NCBI GenBank assembly: GCA_964618215.1
Contig: CAZTZE010000021.1
Location: forward strand, 3,038-67,037
From: CG2-30-58-95 sp964618215
Lineage (GTDB): Bacteria > Chloroflexota > Anaerolineae > Anaerolineales > Villigracilaceae
Direction: 5' to 3'
DNA length: 64,000 bases
Position 1 is the stretch's first letter, and each line of letters opens with the position of its first letter. Shown here in pieces: positions 17,443-25,564 of this stretch. The notes below the pieces were generated by a model. That model did no database searches, was not told the DNA's origin, and saw only the letters and a program-made list of their open reading frames with translations. Made by a program: the position numbers and the translations under genes.

Positions 17443-17985
17443 CTAATTCCCCTTTTCGCGTTGTTTTTCTTCCGCCAGCGCCTCCAGCAATTTCCTGCCC
17501 TTGTATTTGCCGCGAAGACTGTGGATTTCCGCCCGCCAATACTCTCCCCCGCCTCCTTCGCGTTCCATCAACCCATACCCCACCAACTCGCGCCGTAGGG
17601 TGGTGGTATCCGCGTGGAAGCGGCTCAAGATTTCGTTAACCTGCTTCTCGCTGTATCTCGCGCCCGGCTCGAAGGTTTTGACCACGTGACGCAGAATGGC
17701 CTCCAGCTTCTTGCGCTGGGCCGGGATGGTTTTCAGGCGGCCATCCGGCAGGCTGTAATCGCTGATGATCTTGTGATCGTAAGCCTCCGCGTCCACGCCG
17801 GAGGCAGCGGCGGCCATACGCTCGCCTGAGAACAGGTCGCGCGTCGTCGCTTCGAGCGCCTTGCGATCCAGCTCGTAGACGCTGTAGTACCCTTCAGCGC
17901 GCGCCGTCACCAGCCCAACATCTGCAAGTTTGGCGAGGTGGTGCGAGACGGTGAACGGCGAATGGATCACGCCGATCGGCTTCAT
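17443..17985 (-). pseudogene. 3' part of an ArsR-DUF2087 regulator fused to a TrmO start
   Basis: 180 residues. The first 11 (MKPIGVIHSPF) are the standard beginning of TrmO/TsaA tRNA methyltransferases. At TVSHHLAKLADVGLV the sequence turns into the recognition helix and wing of an ArsR-type HTH, followed by GYYSVYELD and a complete DUF2087 domain (DGRLKTIPAQRKKLEAIL to GEYWRA). The first half of the HTH is absent here; a matching 5' half lies at 32934-33077 on the same strand. The start overlaps the DUF364 stop (ATGA, 17982-17985), so the hybrid may still be translated. The junction is near 17952/17953. Confidence 0.75.
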
Positions 17986-18728
17986 GACAAATTCCATGTG
18001 GTTTTCTCGGCTTTCTGGATGGAGAGCAAGCGGACGCCTTCCACCTGCTGGAAAGAGGCCCCCTGCCCGATGGTGTGCAGCGCCGCTGTTTCGTCCACGA
18101 CGCGCGCACCGGAGAGGATCGCCGCCCCGTGAGCAAACAGCACCGGCGAGAGGGGGGTGCTCGGCCCCAGGATCATGACCAACGCCTGCGGGCGGCACAG
18201 AGCCAGCAGGCCGTCCAGAGTGTGGTTGATCAACGCGCTGCCGGTGATAGCGACCACGTCGGCCTGGGGGATCAAATCGGCGGCGGCTTCAGCAGGGAAT
18301 TCGCCTTCTACCGGGCGCTGTTCGAGCACCCACAACTGCCCCACCGCCGGGCGCAGTTTGGGGATGAATGGGAAATGCCCCACCAGCGCCACGTTGCGGC
18401 CGCGCCCGTGTTCGATCAGCACCTCCACGGCGTTGACCTCGACTGCGTCACTTTCGTCCACGGCGAGCAGTGAGTTGATCGCCGCCACGCCAATGCTGGC
18501 TTCCAGCAGGTTGTCGGAGCGGGCATATTCGGCCAGCTCACGGGCGTTCTTCTCGTGCAAACGGCCCACCTCACGCACCGGTGCGTGGCCATGGGGCTTG
18601 TCGCCGGTGAAAGTGGAGGCCAGACCGCAGAAGCGGCTGCACACCGCCGTCCAGTGCGCGCCGACCAGCACGGTACGAACCGGCGCGTCCATGTCCAGGC
18701 TGTCCAGCAAATCATCCAGGATGTTCAT
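17982..18728 (-). CDS. DUF364 protein, putative metal-chelation Rossmann-like domain
   Basis: 248 residues. Shows the DUF364 pattern: VLVGAHWTAVCS near the start, SIGVAAINSLL, NVALVGHFPFIPKL, and ADVVAITGSALINHTLDGLL followed by VMILGPSTPLSPVLF. The family is proposed to bind heavy metals but is not well characterised. The ATG at 18728 follows GGAAGG; it overlaps the end of the arsR gene by 17 bp and runs into the hybrid gene by ATGA. DUF364 and TrmO-type genes are often neighbours, in line with the TrmO start found just downstream. Confidence 0.75.
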   Translation of the reverse strand: MNILDDLLDSLDMDAPVRTVLVGAHWTAVCSRFCGLASTFTGDKPHGHAPVREVGRLHEKNARELAEYARSDNLLEASIGVAAINSLLAVDESDAVEVNAVEVLIEHGRGRNVALVGHFPFIPKLRPAVGQLWVLEQRPVEGEFPAEAAADLIPQADVVAITGSALINHTLDGLLALCRPQALVMILGPSTPLSPVLFAHGAAILSGARVVDETAALHTIGQGASFQQVEGVRLLSIQKAEKTTWNLS

Positions 18729-19050
18729 CTTGAAATCCTTCCACAAGTTTGGAGCGACGAGATGCTTCTTCCACCAGTACCTCTCGCATCAGGTCGCAGA
18801 TACCGACGATCTTTGGATTGGCGATCTGATAGACGACATCCTGCGCGTGGCGCTGAGCGATGACGACGCCGCCGTTGCGCAGCACGCCGAGGTGCCGGGA
18901 GATCGTCGTCTGCGGGTGGCCGGTGATGCGCGCGATCTCGCTCACCCGCTGAGGGCCATCCCGCAAAACGTGGACGATTTCGATCCGTATGGCGCTGGAC
19001 ATACACCGGCAAAGATCAGCCTGGATTTCGAAAATAGACCGTTGCGACAT
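18712..19050 (-). CDS. ArsR-family transcriptional repressor
   Basis: 112 residues, a compact winged HTH: MSSAIRIEIVHVLRDGPQRVSEIARITGHPQTTISRHLGVLRNGGVV, then a wing and DVVYQIANPKIVGICDLM. Single Cys residues occur in LCRCMSS and GICDL, possible metal or redox ligands. It starts 2 nt after the feoB stop and overlaps the DUF364 gene, so it is cotranscribed with iron transport genes and probably senses metal or thiol status. Confidence 0.85.
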   Translation of the reverse strand: MSQRSIFEIQADLCRCMSSAIRIEIVHVLRDGPQRVSEIARITGHPQTTISRHLGVLRNGGVVIAQRHAQDVVYQIANPKIVGICDLMREVLVEEASRRSKLVEGFQDEHPG

Positions 19051-19051
19051 C

Positions 19052-21052
19052 TCAGCCTCCCCAGCCCATCACCCGGGCCAATTGGTAAACGATGACCGCC
19101 GCGCCGAACGAGATGACCAGCAGCAAACCCACGCTGAAAGCAGTCCATTTCCAGCCGGTTTCCTGTTTTATCGCTGCCACCGTCGCCGCGCAAGGGATGA
19201 AGGTCATCTGCACCACCAGGAATGCCAGCGCGGCCGCCGGGGTCAGGGTTCTGGCAACCTGTTCGGCCAGCCCCAGGTTCACCTCATTCCCATACAAGAC
19301 TCCCAGCGTCGCAATGGTGTTTTCCTTGGCGACAAAACTGAACAGCAATGCGACAATCAGCCGCCAGTCCCCCAATCCCAGCCATCGCCCGGCCGGTTCC
19401 AGCCAGTGCCCAAACCTGGCAAGCAGACTTCCTTCTATCTCGCCGCCCGGCAGATAAGCGAGCAGCCAGACGGTGGCCGAGGCCAGCAAAATGATGCCGC
19501 CGGCCTTCTTGATAAAAGCCCAGGTATTGTGCCAGACGTACAGGCCGATTGTCCGGGCGTTCGGAAGGTGGTAGAGTGGCATTTCCATGATAAAGGCTGA
19601 ACGCGCCCCCCTGAATACACCCCGGTTGATCGCCATGCCAATCAAGAACAGCAGGAGGATATTGCCGGCCACCAACCCCCAGGTGACGAGTGCCGCGTTC
19701 CTGCCGAAAAAGGCCGGGGCCAGGAAGGCGATTACCGCTAGCCGCGCCGTACAGGGCACGAGCGGCGCGAGCAGGATGGTCAACAGGCGGGCGCGGCGCT
19801 CCTCGACAATGCGCGCCCCCATGACGGCCGGCACATTGCAGCCAAACCCGATGCACAGCGGTAAAAAGGAACGACCGTGCAGTCCCATCCAGTGCATGAA
19901 GCGGTCCATCACATACGCCGACCGCGCCAAGTAACCGACATCTTCCAGCACGCCCAATACGGCAAAGAAGACGAACAGGATGGGCACGAACGTCAACACA
20001 GTGCCTGCGCCACCAATCAGGCCATCCACCAGCAGGCTGGTCAGCCACGCCGGAGCAGGAGCGAGAACCTGGCGGACGCTTTCCGCAAGGGAGGTGATGA
20101 CCTGCGTGTCAAGCCAGTTCACCACCGGCATGGCCGCTGTATACGTGAGCCAAAAAACCAGTCCAAAAATGCCCAACAGCAGCACCAGCCCCCAAAACGG
20201 ATGAGTCGCCACCCTGTCCAGGCGGTCGGTGAGCGTGATTGCTCCAATCCTGGGCTTCGAAATCGCAGCGCGCACCATCCGCTCGATCCACTCATAACGC
20301 CCCCCGGCCACATCCAGGAAGGCGTCCTCGTGCTGCTTCAGCACCGCGTGGATATGATCCCAGGCTTCCGGCGTGGATTGGCGGATGATGCCAGTAATCT
20401 CTGCATCCCCTTCCAATAGTTTTATCGCCGCCCAATCTTCGGGATAGGGGGCGGGAACCTTTCCGGCGATGAGCGAACGGATTTCCTCCAGCACCGGGCG
20501 ATGCTCCGGGCGGATTTCCGGGCGGTTAGGTGCAAAGGCAGCCGGATTTTCCGCCACCCGCAGAGCTGCATCCACCAGTTCACGCACTCCCTGGTTGCGG
20601 GAAGCCACCAGGGGTACAACTGGAAACCCCAGGGCGGTTTCCAGCACGTGTGGCTCTATCTCAACTCCCTGCTGCCTGGCGACATCCAACATGTTGACCC
20701 CCACCACGATCGGCGTCAGCAGGGTCAAAAGCTCGGCGACCAGGTACAGGTTGCGTTCCAACGCGGCTGCGTTGACGATGACGACGACCACATCTGGCCG
20801 CTCGCGCAGGATAAAGTCGCGGGCGATGCGCTCCTCTTCCGAGTTCGCCGTCAGGCTGTAGGTGCCCGGCAAATCCACCAAACGGATGAGGTTGTCATTG
20901 TGGCTGAACTCGCCGCTTTTCTGTTCCACCGTCTTGCCCGGCCAATTCCCCACGTGCTGACTCAAGCCGGTCAGGAGATTGAAGACGGTTGACTTGCCGA
21001 CGTTGGGCTGCCCGGCCAGAGCAATGGTATAAGCGGGTTTTTCGCTCTTCAT
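19052..21052 (-). CDS. feoB: Ferrous iron transport protein B
   Basis: 666 residues. N-terminal G-protein domain with G1 GQPNVGKST (14-22), G3 DLPGTYSLT and G4 NMLD; then a helical guanine-dissociation region and a membrane domain with paired gate motifs (GFGCNVPAVMGARI and PLVPCTARLAVIAFL, both with Cys). It drives GTP-dependent Fe(II) uptake across the cytoplasmic membrane. Slightly shorter than many FeoB but complete to the last membrane segment. It overlaps feoA by 4 bp. Confidence 0.95.
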   Translation of the reverse strand: MKSEKPAYTIALAGQPNVGKSTVFNLLTGLSQHVGNWPGKTVEQKSGEFSHNDNLIRLVDLPGTYSLTANSEEERIARDFILRERPDVVVVIVNAAALERNLYLVAELLTLLTPIVVGVNMLDVARQQGVEIEPHVLETALGFPVVPLVASRNQGVRELVDAALRVAENPAAFAPNRPEIRPEHRPVLEEIRSLIAGKVPAPYPEDWAAIKLLEGDAEITGIIRQSTPEAWDHIHAVLKQHEDAFLDVAGGRYEWIERMVRAAISKPRIGAITLTDRLDRVATHPFWGLVLLLGIFGLVFWLTYTAAMPVVNWLDTQVITSLAESVRQVLAPAPAWLTSLLVDGLIGGAGTVLTFVPILFVFFAVLGVLEDVGYLARSAYVMDRFMHWMGLHGRSFLPLCIGFGCNVPAVMGARIVEERRARLLTILLAPLVPCTARLAVIAFLAPAFFGRNAALVTWGLVAGNILLLFLIGMAINRGVFRGARSAFIMEMPLYHLPNARTIGLYVWHNTWAFIKKAGGIILLASATVWLLAYLPGGEIEGSLLARFGHWLEPAGRWLGLGDWRLIVALLFSFVAKENTIATLGVLYGNEVNLGLAEQVARTLTPAAALAFLVVQMTFIPCAATVAAIKQETGWKWTAFSVGLLLVISFGAAVIVYQLARVMGWGG

Positions 21053-21336
21053 AACGCTTCGACCAGCACCTTGAACGTTTCACCGCGTCCCAGGGCAATC
21101 CGCGTATCCCTGACGGTAACGATCATCGGGCCGCGGCCAAAATTCTGCAAGACGGTCACCTCGACGCCTGGCGTCACTCCCAAGCCCGCCAGGCGGGTGG
21201 AAAACTCCCGCCCGCCGCGCAGATAGCGGACAATGGCGCTGCTCTCCGCTGGAAGATCGCTCAACGGTTTCAGGGATTCCGGAGATTTACTGCCGGTATC
21301 TGGTTTTTCGATGTTTTGAGCTGATTTTTTATCCAT
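21049..21336 (-). CDS. feoA: Ferrous iron transport protein A
   Basis: 95 residues with a C-terminal SH3-like FeoA domain: LAGLGVTPGVEVTVLQNFGRGPMIVTVRDTRI, and a polar 30-residue N-terminal extension. FeoA is a cytosolic partner of FeoB. AGGAG precedes the ATG by about 5 nt. It is coupled to feoB. Confidence 0.9.
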   Translation of the reverse strand: MDKKSAQNIEKPDTGSKSPESLKPLSDLPAESSAIVRYLRGGREFSTRLAGLGVTPGVEVTVLQNFGRGPMIVTVRDTRIALGRGETFKVLVEAL

Positions 21337-21464
21337 AATCTCCTATTGAAAGTGGCAGCTGGTATTGTTGGCGTGGGAGAAGAAAAGATTGGTACACTGC
21401 ACCCGGTTATCAGCGCACCGCAGACCAAGAGGGGGATCAGCACATTGGCAAACATGGTTTTCAT
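21270..21464 (-). CDS. Short lipoprotein-like reading frame overlapping feoA
   Basis: 64 residues. It opens with a credible lipoprotein signal: MKTMFANVLIPLLVCGALITGC, with lipobox LITGC, then SVPIFSSPTPT. It starts inside the stop of the methyltransferase gene (ATGA, 21461-21464) and its last 22 codons overlap feoA in another frame. It could be a truncated lipoprotein gene or a genuine small coupled product. No homologous domain is visible after the signal. Confidence 0.35.
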   Translation of the reverse strand: MKTMFANVLIPLLVCGALITGCSVPIFSSPTPTIPAATFNRRLWIKNQLKTSKNQIPAVNLRNP

Positions 21465-22015
21465 AGAAAATACCGAGGCACACGCTTTAGATATTCTTTG
21501 TATGGCTCTCCAAAGCGATTCAGACAGGCTCTCTCCTCACCCAGGATGCGGAAATGGTAAAAGAGCGTTGCAACCAACAGGAGGATGACGGCAACCCAGG
21601 AGCCAATGGCTATACAGGTTCCCAGGAACATGGTGGCTAATGTCAACCACTGAGGGTTTCGTGATATCCGGTAAAAACCTTGGGTCACAGGTTGATCGGC
21701 TGGCGTATTCCTGAAGTTGAACAAAGCCAACATCATCCCCGCGAAACCAAACAGGAACAGCACACTGCCAACGACAAAAACGCCCTGTCCAATCTTCAGC
21801 GGTGTGAAAATGAATAAGCCGAGGGTGGCTAGGCTAAACGGTTTCCCCGCAGCCGAGAGAATTTGTTGCTCCCGACTCCAGCCAGAGACGCTGAATAGCT
21901 TGGCCACGATTGCTCTGGGGAACAGCAACATAAGGATGCCAAAAACCAGGTAAAACGATCCCAGCATGAGCCAGCCATTGAGCAAACCCAATTCCATTTC
22001 AGGCAACCACTCCAT
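21461..22015 (-). CDS. Isoprenylcysteine carboxyl methyltransferase-like (ICMT/PEMT) membrane protein
   Basis: 184 residues, about five membrane segments. The C-terminal PEMT/ICMT AdoMet-binding signature is present: GFYRISRNPQWL and, at the end, EERACLNRFGEPYKEYLKRVPRY. Bacterial members methylate lipids or small substrates at the membrane; substrate unknown. It sits between fur and feoAB on the same strand. Confidence 0.8.
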   Translation of the reverse strand: MEWLPEMELGLLNGWLMLGSFYLVFGILMLLFPRAIVAKLFSVSGWSREQQILSAAGKPFSLATLGLFIFTPLKIGQGVFVVGSVLFLFGFAGMMLALFNFRNTPADQPVTQGFYRISRNPQWLTLATMFLGTCIAIGSWVAVILLLVATLFYHFRILGEERACLNRFGEPYKEYLKRVPRYFL

Positions 22016-22049
22016 ATCTCAGCCCTCCATAAGAAGAATCACTGCTGCT

Positions 22050-22520
22050 TTACTTGCAGCTCGAATCGTTTTCACGACACTTTGGGCAATAGCCGCTGAG
22101 ATGCAGGCGTATATCGGTAACCTGCAAACCTTCACTCTCACCCAGCCTGCGCACCACTTCCATCACTTGAGGTGATTCGAACTCGACCACCCGCCCGCAC
22201 TTCAAACAGGTGAAGTGATGGTGGGGAGAAGAGGGGGTCGTCTCGAAATGGCCGTGGTCTTCTCCCAGTTGATCCTCTTGCACAAGACCGGCTTCCTTCA
22301 ACAATGCCAATGAGCGGTAGATGGTGGCAAGACCGATGTCTGGATCGCAGGCTTTGGCGCGCTCATAAAGCGTCTCGGCATCTAGGTGTTCCCGGCTTTC
22401 TTCCAGGATTTCCAGCACGAGCCGCCGCTGACGGGTAAGCCTCCGTCCGTGGCTGCGAATGGCAGCTATCGAATCGCTCTTGAATGCCATCGCGTTTGCC
22501 TGTCCGTTGGGGATAGTCAT
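22050..22520 (-). CDS. Fur-family metalloregulator
   Basis: 156 residues. HTH region RLTRQRRLVLEILEES through IGLATIYRSLALLKEAGLV; dimer/metal domain with HHHFTCLKCGRVVEFES and GYCPKCREND, giving two CxxC pairs for the structural zinc and a His cluster for the regulatory metal. Fur, PerR and Zur cannot be separated on this evidence, but cotranscription with feoAB favours iron. The start could be 22520 or the second ATG at 22490. A Fur-type palindrome lies just upstream. Confidence 0.88.
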   Translation of the reverse strand: MTIPNGQANAMAFKSDSIAAIRSHGRRLTRQRRLVLEILEESREHLDAETLYERAKACDPDIGLATIYRSLALLKEAGLVQEDQLGEDHGHFETTPSSPHHHFTCLKCGRVVEFESPQVMEVVRRLGESEGLQVTDIRLHLSGYCPKCRENDSSCK

Positions 22521-22545
22521 GGGGTTAGAATCCCAACAAATTTAT

Positions 22546-22560
22546 TGAGAATAATTCTCA
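22546..22560. promoter_or_regulatory. Fur-box-like palindrome upstream of the fur gene
   Basis: TGAGAATAATTCTCA is a perfect 15-bp palindrome and continues into ATTATCAATTATA, close to the classical GATAATGATAATCATTATC pattern. It lies 26 bp upstream of the regulator gene, pointing to autoregulation and iron control of the downstream feo genes. Confidence 0.65.
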
Positions 22561-22665
22561 TTATCAATTATAGCAAGAAAGCCCTTAAGCCTCAAGTGAC
22601 AAAGGTCACTATCAGTAGGGGCATAATTGCCATCACTTCATTCTTGGCCCCTGTCAAATAATGCG

Positions 22666-23625
22666 CTACGTTGGTTTTCTGCTCTCGAACCGTGCGCCAG
22701 CCGTACTCCAAAAATGCGCCCCATGTCGTTCCACCACCTGAGCCTGCCCACTGGAAGACAGTTGTTCCAAAGCTGTGTCCACCTGTCCCGGTGTCCATTT
22801 TTCCAGGGTGCGTCGCAGTTCGTCCTCGCGCATTGGGTGGCGGGTGATAATGCTGACAATCGCATCCACCACGCTCTCAAACCCGGAGAGATCGAAACTG
22901 CCCTCGGCTGGGTGCACAACTCGCGCGATTTCGCCGAGGATTGCCAGGGCGCGTATCAAGCCTTCCTCGTCCGGCGGCAGCACCCAGGTCTCGGCCGGTG
23001 GGCGGGTAGGCAGGTTGATGTGCACCTCATCAGGCTGGACTCGTTCCAATACTGCGGCAATCTCATGCAGGGCTTCTTGTGTGTCATTCAGGCCGCGCAC
23101 CAGCATAACTTCCACCCACAACATGCCCTGATATTCTTTACGAAAAGCAATCAACCCATCTACGAGGCGCTCATAAGTAATGCCCGGATGGGGACGGTTG
23201 ATTTTGCGGTACAGGCGGGGATTGCCAGCGTCCAGGGTGGGCAGCACGGCGTCCACAGGGGCGAGTTCCTCCCGCACTTCGGGCAGATACAGCAGCGCGC
23301 CGTTGGTGATGACCGCCACCGGCAAGTCGGTCAAAGCCTTGACCTGCCGAATCAGCCAGCCAATGCCGCTGTGCAGCGTCGGCTCGCCGGAGCCGACGAA
23401 GGTGAGCCAGTCAATTTCGCCGGCTTTGTGAGAAGAAAGGGCGATTTCGACTTCATCCAGAATGTCCTGGCGCGGGAAATATTCGCGCCGTTCGTTGGTC
23501 AGCGGGACGCTGCGCCCCAACTGGCAATAGACGCAGTTCCAGTTGCAGGTTTTGAGCGGGATGGTGTCAATCCCCAGGGATTGACCCAGCCGGCGGGAGG
23601 GAACGGGACCGAAGACGTAATTCAT
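22666..23625 (-). CDS. Radical SAM protein with C-terminal winged-helix region
   Basis: 319 residues. The cluster motif CNWNCVYCQ (CxxxCxxC) is near residue 27, followed by TFVGSGEPTLHSGIGWL and VAVITNGALLY. After about residue 240 comes a short helical/winged region (IITRHPMREDELRRTLEKW). The reaction is unknown; relatives in anaerobes are listed simply as radical SAM proteins. It lies 8 nt downstream of the CGGC gene and is probably cotranscribed with the Fe-S maturation genes. No strong Shine-Dalgarno sequence. Confidence 0.85.
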   Translation of the reverse strand: MNYVFGPVPSRRLGQSLGIDTIPLKTCNWNCVYCQLGRSVPLTNERREYFPRQDILDEVEIALSSHKAGEIDWLTFVGSGEPTLHSGIGWLIRQVKALTDLPVAVITNGALLYLPEVREELAPVDAVLPTLDAGNPRLYRKINRPHPGITYERLVDGLIAFRKEYQGMLWVEVMLVRGLNDTQEALHEIAAVLERVQPDEVHINLPTRPPAETWVLPPDEEGLIRALAILGEIARVVHPAEGSFDLSGFESVVDAIVSIITRHPMREDELRRTLEKWTPGQVDTALEQLSSSGQAQVVERHGAHFWSTAGARFESRKPT

Positions 23626-23633
23626 CTTTACAC

Positions 23634-24080
23634 TCAGTCATAAGCCTTGCGGGTAGCTTCATCCGCCATCGTTGGCTCTAAAAGCAGCTGCCATTCAGCC
23701 TCTTCCCACGTCCCCAGACTCGTGTGCAGATCCAGGTACTTTTTCGGGATGGGGTGCGTGCCGACGACAACCTTTACCCCATATCGTTTTTCAAGGAAAG
23801 TTTTGAAGGTATGGATATAAGGGCAGGGGGGATAGCCAACCAGCAGCCCGGTTGCCAGGTGGATCACCTGCGCCCCATTCTTCACCATCTCTTCACCCGT
23901 GTATTCGACATTGCCGCCCGGGCAGCCGTCGCAAGTGGTGTAGCCTACCAACTCAATTTCAGCATCGGTATATTGGGCAAATGCGCCTTCCTTGTTCTTC
24001 ATCGCCCGCAGGCATTTTCCGCCGGCGCAGGTTCGATAGCGGTCGCAAATAATGATCCCGATCTTTACTTTGGTGCTCAT
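23634..24080 (-). CDS. CGGC-domain protein
   Basis: 148 residues. Cys-rich pattern: GIIICDRYRTCAGGKCLRAM near the start, TTCDGCPGGN in the middle and GYPPCPYIHTF, typical of the CGGC domain, a small family in anaerobes thought to bind metal or Fe-S. The ATG at 24080 follows AGGAGAGAG; the upstream in-frame ATG at 24125 overlaps the Mrp stop and lacks such a site. Confidence 0.8.
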   Translation of the reverse strand: MSTKVKIGIIICDRYRTCAGGKCLRAMKNKEGAFAQYTDAEIELVGYTTCDGCPGGNVEYTGEEMVKNGAQVIHLATGLLVGYPPCPYIHTFKTFLEKRYGVKVVVGTHPIPKKYLDLHTSLGTWEEAEWQLLLEPTMADEATRKAYD

Positions 24081-24121
24081 TTCTCTCTCCTGACCATAGA
24101 TCTTCTTCGGTTTCTTGATTG

Positions 24122-25564
24122 TCAAACTTTTATACCTCGAGTGTCGACTGCGGTTTTAATAGCTTGGCGTAGTGTGTTTACCGCTAGTTCGGCGCAGTGC
24201 TCATGACCTTCCGGCAGCCCATCCAAAGATGCTAACAAGTCTTCCGGTGTAATTTGCTGTGCTTCGGCCAGTGTTTTTGCCCGAGCCAGCCGTGTGATCA
24301 TACCGCCACAGGCGATCGTTGCCTCGCAGCCATCCGTTACAAATCGGGCTTCCTGAATGATGTCTCCCGTCAGCCGCAAGTCAATTTGCATGCTGTCGCC
24401 GCACCAGCCGAGTACCCTACCACGGGCATCTGGATTTTCAAGACTTCCAATGTTTTCTCGGCTTTCAATCAACTGACGGGCTTTCGCAGAGAATGATCTG
24501 GTATCTAATTTGTGACTTCCGACATGGATGGCAGCAATTTTAATAAATGCATCAAGCAATGCGGGGATTTCCTCAAGTTCAACATCTTCGACTTTACCGG
24601 CGTCGCACATGGCGGCTACCTGCGAGTCAATTGGCAGTTGCGCCAGCAGCGGCGCGCCGGCGGTCAGCATGACCTCGGAGACGTGGCTGGGGCCAAAAAT
24701 GAAATGCCGCTTGCCGGTGTCTGGACAGACGAAGTGAGCCATGTTTTCCACGACGCCGACAATTGGAACGCCGACGGCTTGTGCCATGTGCACGGCCTTG
24801 CGCACGATCATCGCTGACAGGCTTTGTGGGGTCGTGACCATCACGATCCCGTTGACCGGCAGCGACTGCATGGTGGTCAGGGATGCATCCGAGGTGCCGG
24901 GCGGTAAATCAACCAGCAGGTAATCCAGGTCGCCCCACATCACGTCGCCCCAGAGTTGGGTGATCGCTCTGCCGATCAGCGGTCCGCGCCAGATGACCGG
25001 CTGATCCTCGCTCGCCAGCAAGAAATTCATAGAAATGACCTTGATCCCGGTCCGACTCTGTAATGGCCGTATGCCAACCGGGCCGGGTTCTACTGGCCCA
25101 TGCAACCCAAATAACATGGGAATACTGGGACCGGTAATGTCTGCGTCCAGCACGCCTACCTGGTAGCCCTCACGAGCCAGCGCGGTTGCCAGCAGGCCGG
25201 TGACCAGGGACTTTCCGACGCCGCCTTTGCCGCTCATTACTGCCACCACGCGATTGATGTGGTTGTATGGGGCGGCGGCTCCCTCTTTTGACTCGCCGAA
25301 GAGCGCCTTACGCTCCTCCTCGGTCATAGCGGTCAGGTGAACGAATACCTGTTCGACACCCGGCAAAGCGGTGATGGCGGCGCGTACGTCGGATTCAATC
25401 TGATCTTTGAGCGGGCAATTAGGTACCGTCAATGCAATAGTGACTTCAACCTTGCCATCGTGTATCCTCACGTCGCGCACCATCTTCAAATCGGTCAGGC
25501 TGCGGTGCAGTTCGGGATCGTTGACTTGCGCAAGCGCTTCGAGTACCTTGTCTTTGTCAAGCAT
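24122..25564 (-). CDS. Mrp/NBP35-type Fe-S carrier ATPase fused to an IscU/NifU-like scaffold domain
   Basis: 480 residues in three parts. Residues 1-90: DUF59/MIP18 domain (NDPELHRSLTDLKMV). Residues 100-355: Mrp P-loop ATPase with deviant Walker A SGKGGVGKS (111-119) and DLPPGTSDASLT; the usual CPxCG is here CPDTG, one Cys short. Residues about 375-475: an IscU/NifU N-terminal-like domain with three expected Cys sites, GWCGDSM, GCEATIACGG and EHCAEL. The fusion would join cluster assembly and delivery in one chain. It overlaps the Trx-VKOR gene by 8 bp. Confidence 0.85.
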   Translation of the reverse strand: MLDKDKVLEALAQVNDPELHRSLTDLKMVRDVRIHDGKVEVTIALTVPNCPLKDQIESDVRAAITALPGVEQVFVHLTAMTEEERKALFGESKEGAAAPYNHINRVVAVMSGKGGVGKSLVTGLLATALAREGYQVGVLDADITGPSIPMLFGLHGPVEPGPVGIRPLQSRTGIKVISMNFLLASEDQPVIWRGPLIGRAITQLWGDVMWGDLDYLLVDLPPGTSDASLTTMQSLPVNGIVMVTTPQSLSAMIVRKAVHMAQAVGVPIVGVVENMAHFVCPDTGKRHFIFGPSHVSEVMLTAGAPLLAQLPIDSQVAAMCDAGKVEDVELEEIPALLDAFIKIAAIHVGSHKLDTRSFSAKARQLIESRENIGSLENPDARGRVLGWCGDSMQIDLRLTGDIIQEARFVTDGCEATIACGGMITRLARAKTLAEAQQITPEDLLASLDGLPEGHEHCAELAVNTLRQAIKTAVDTRGIKV

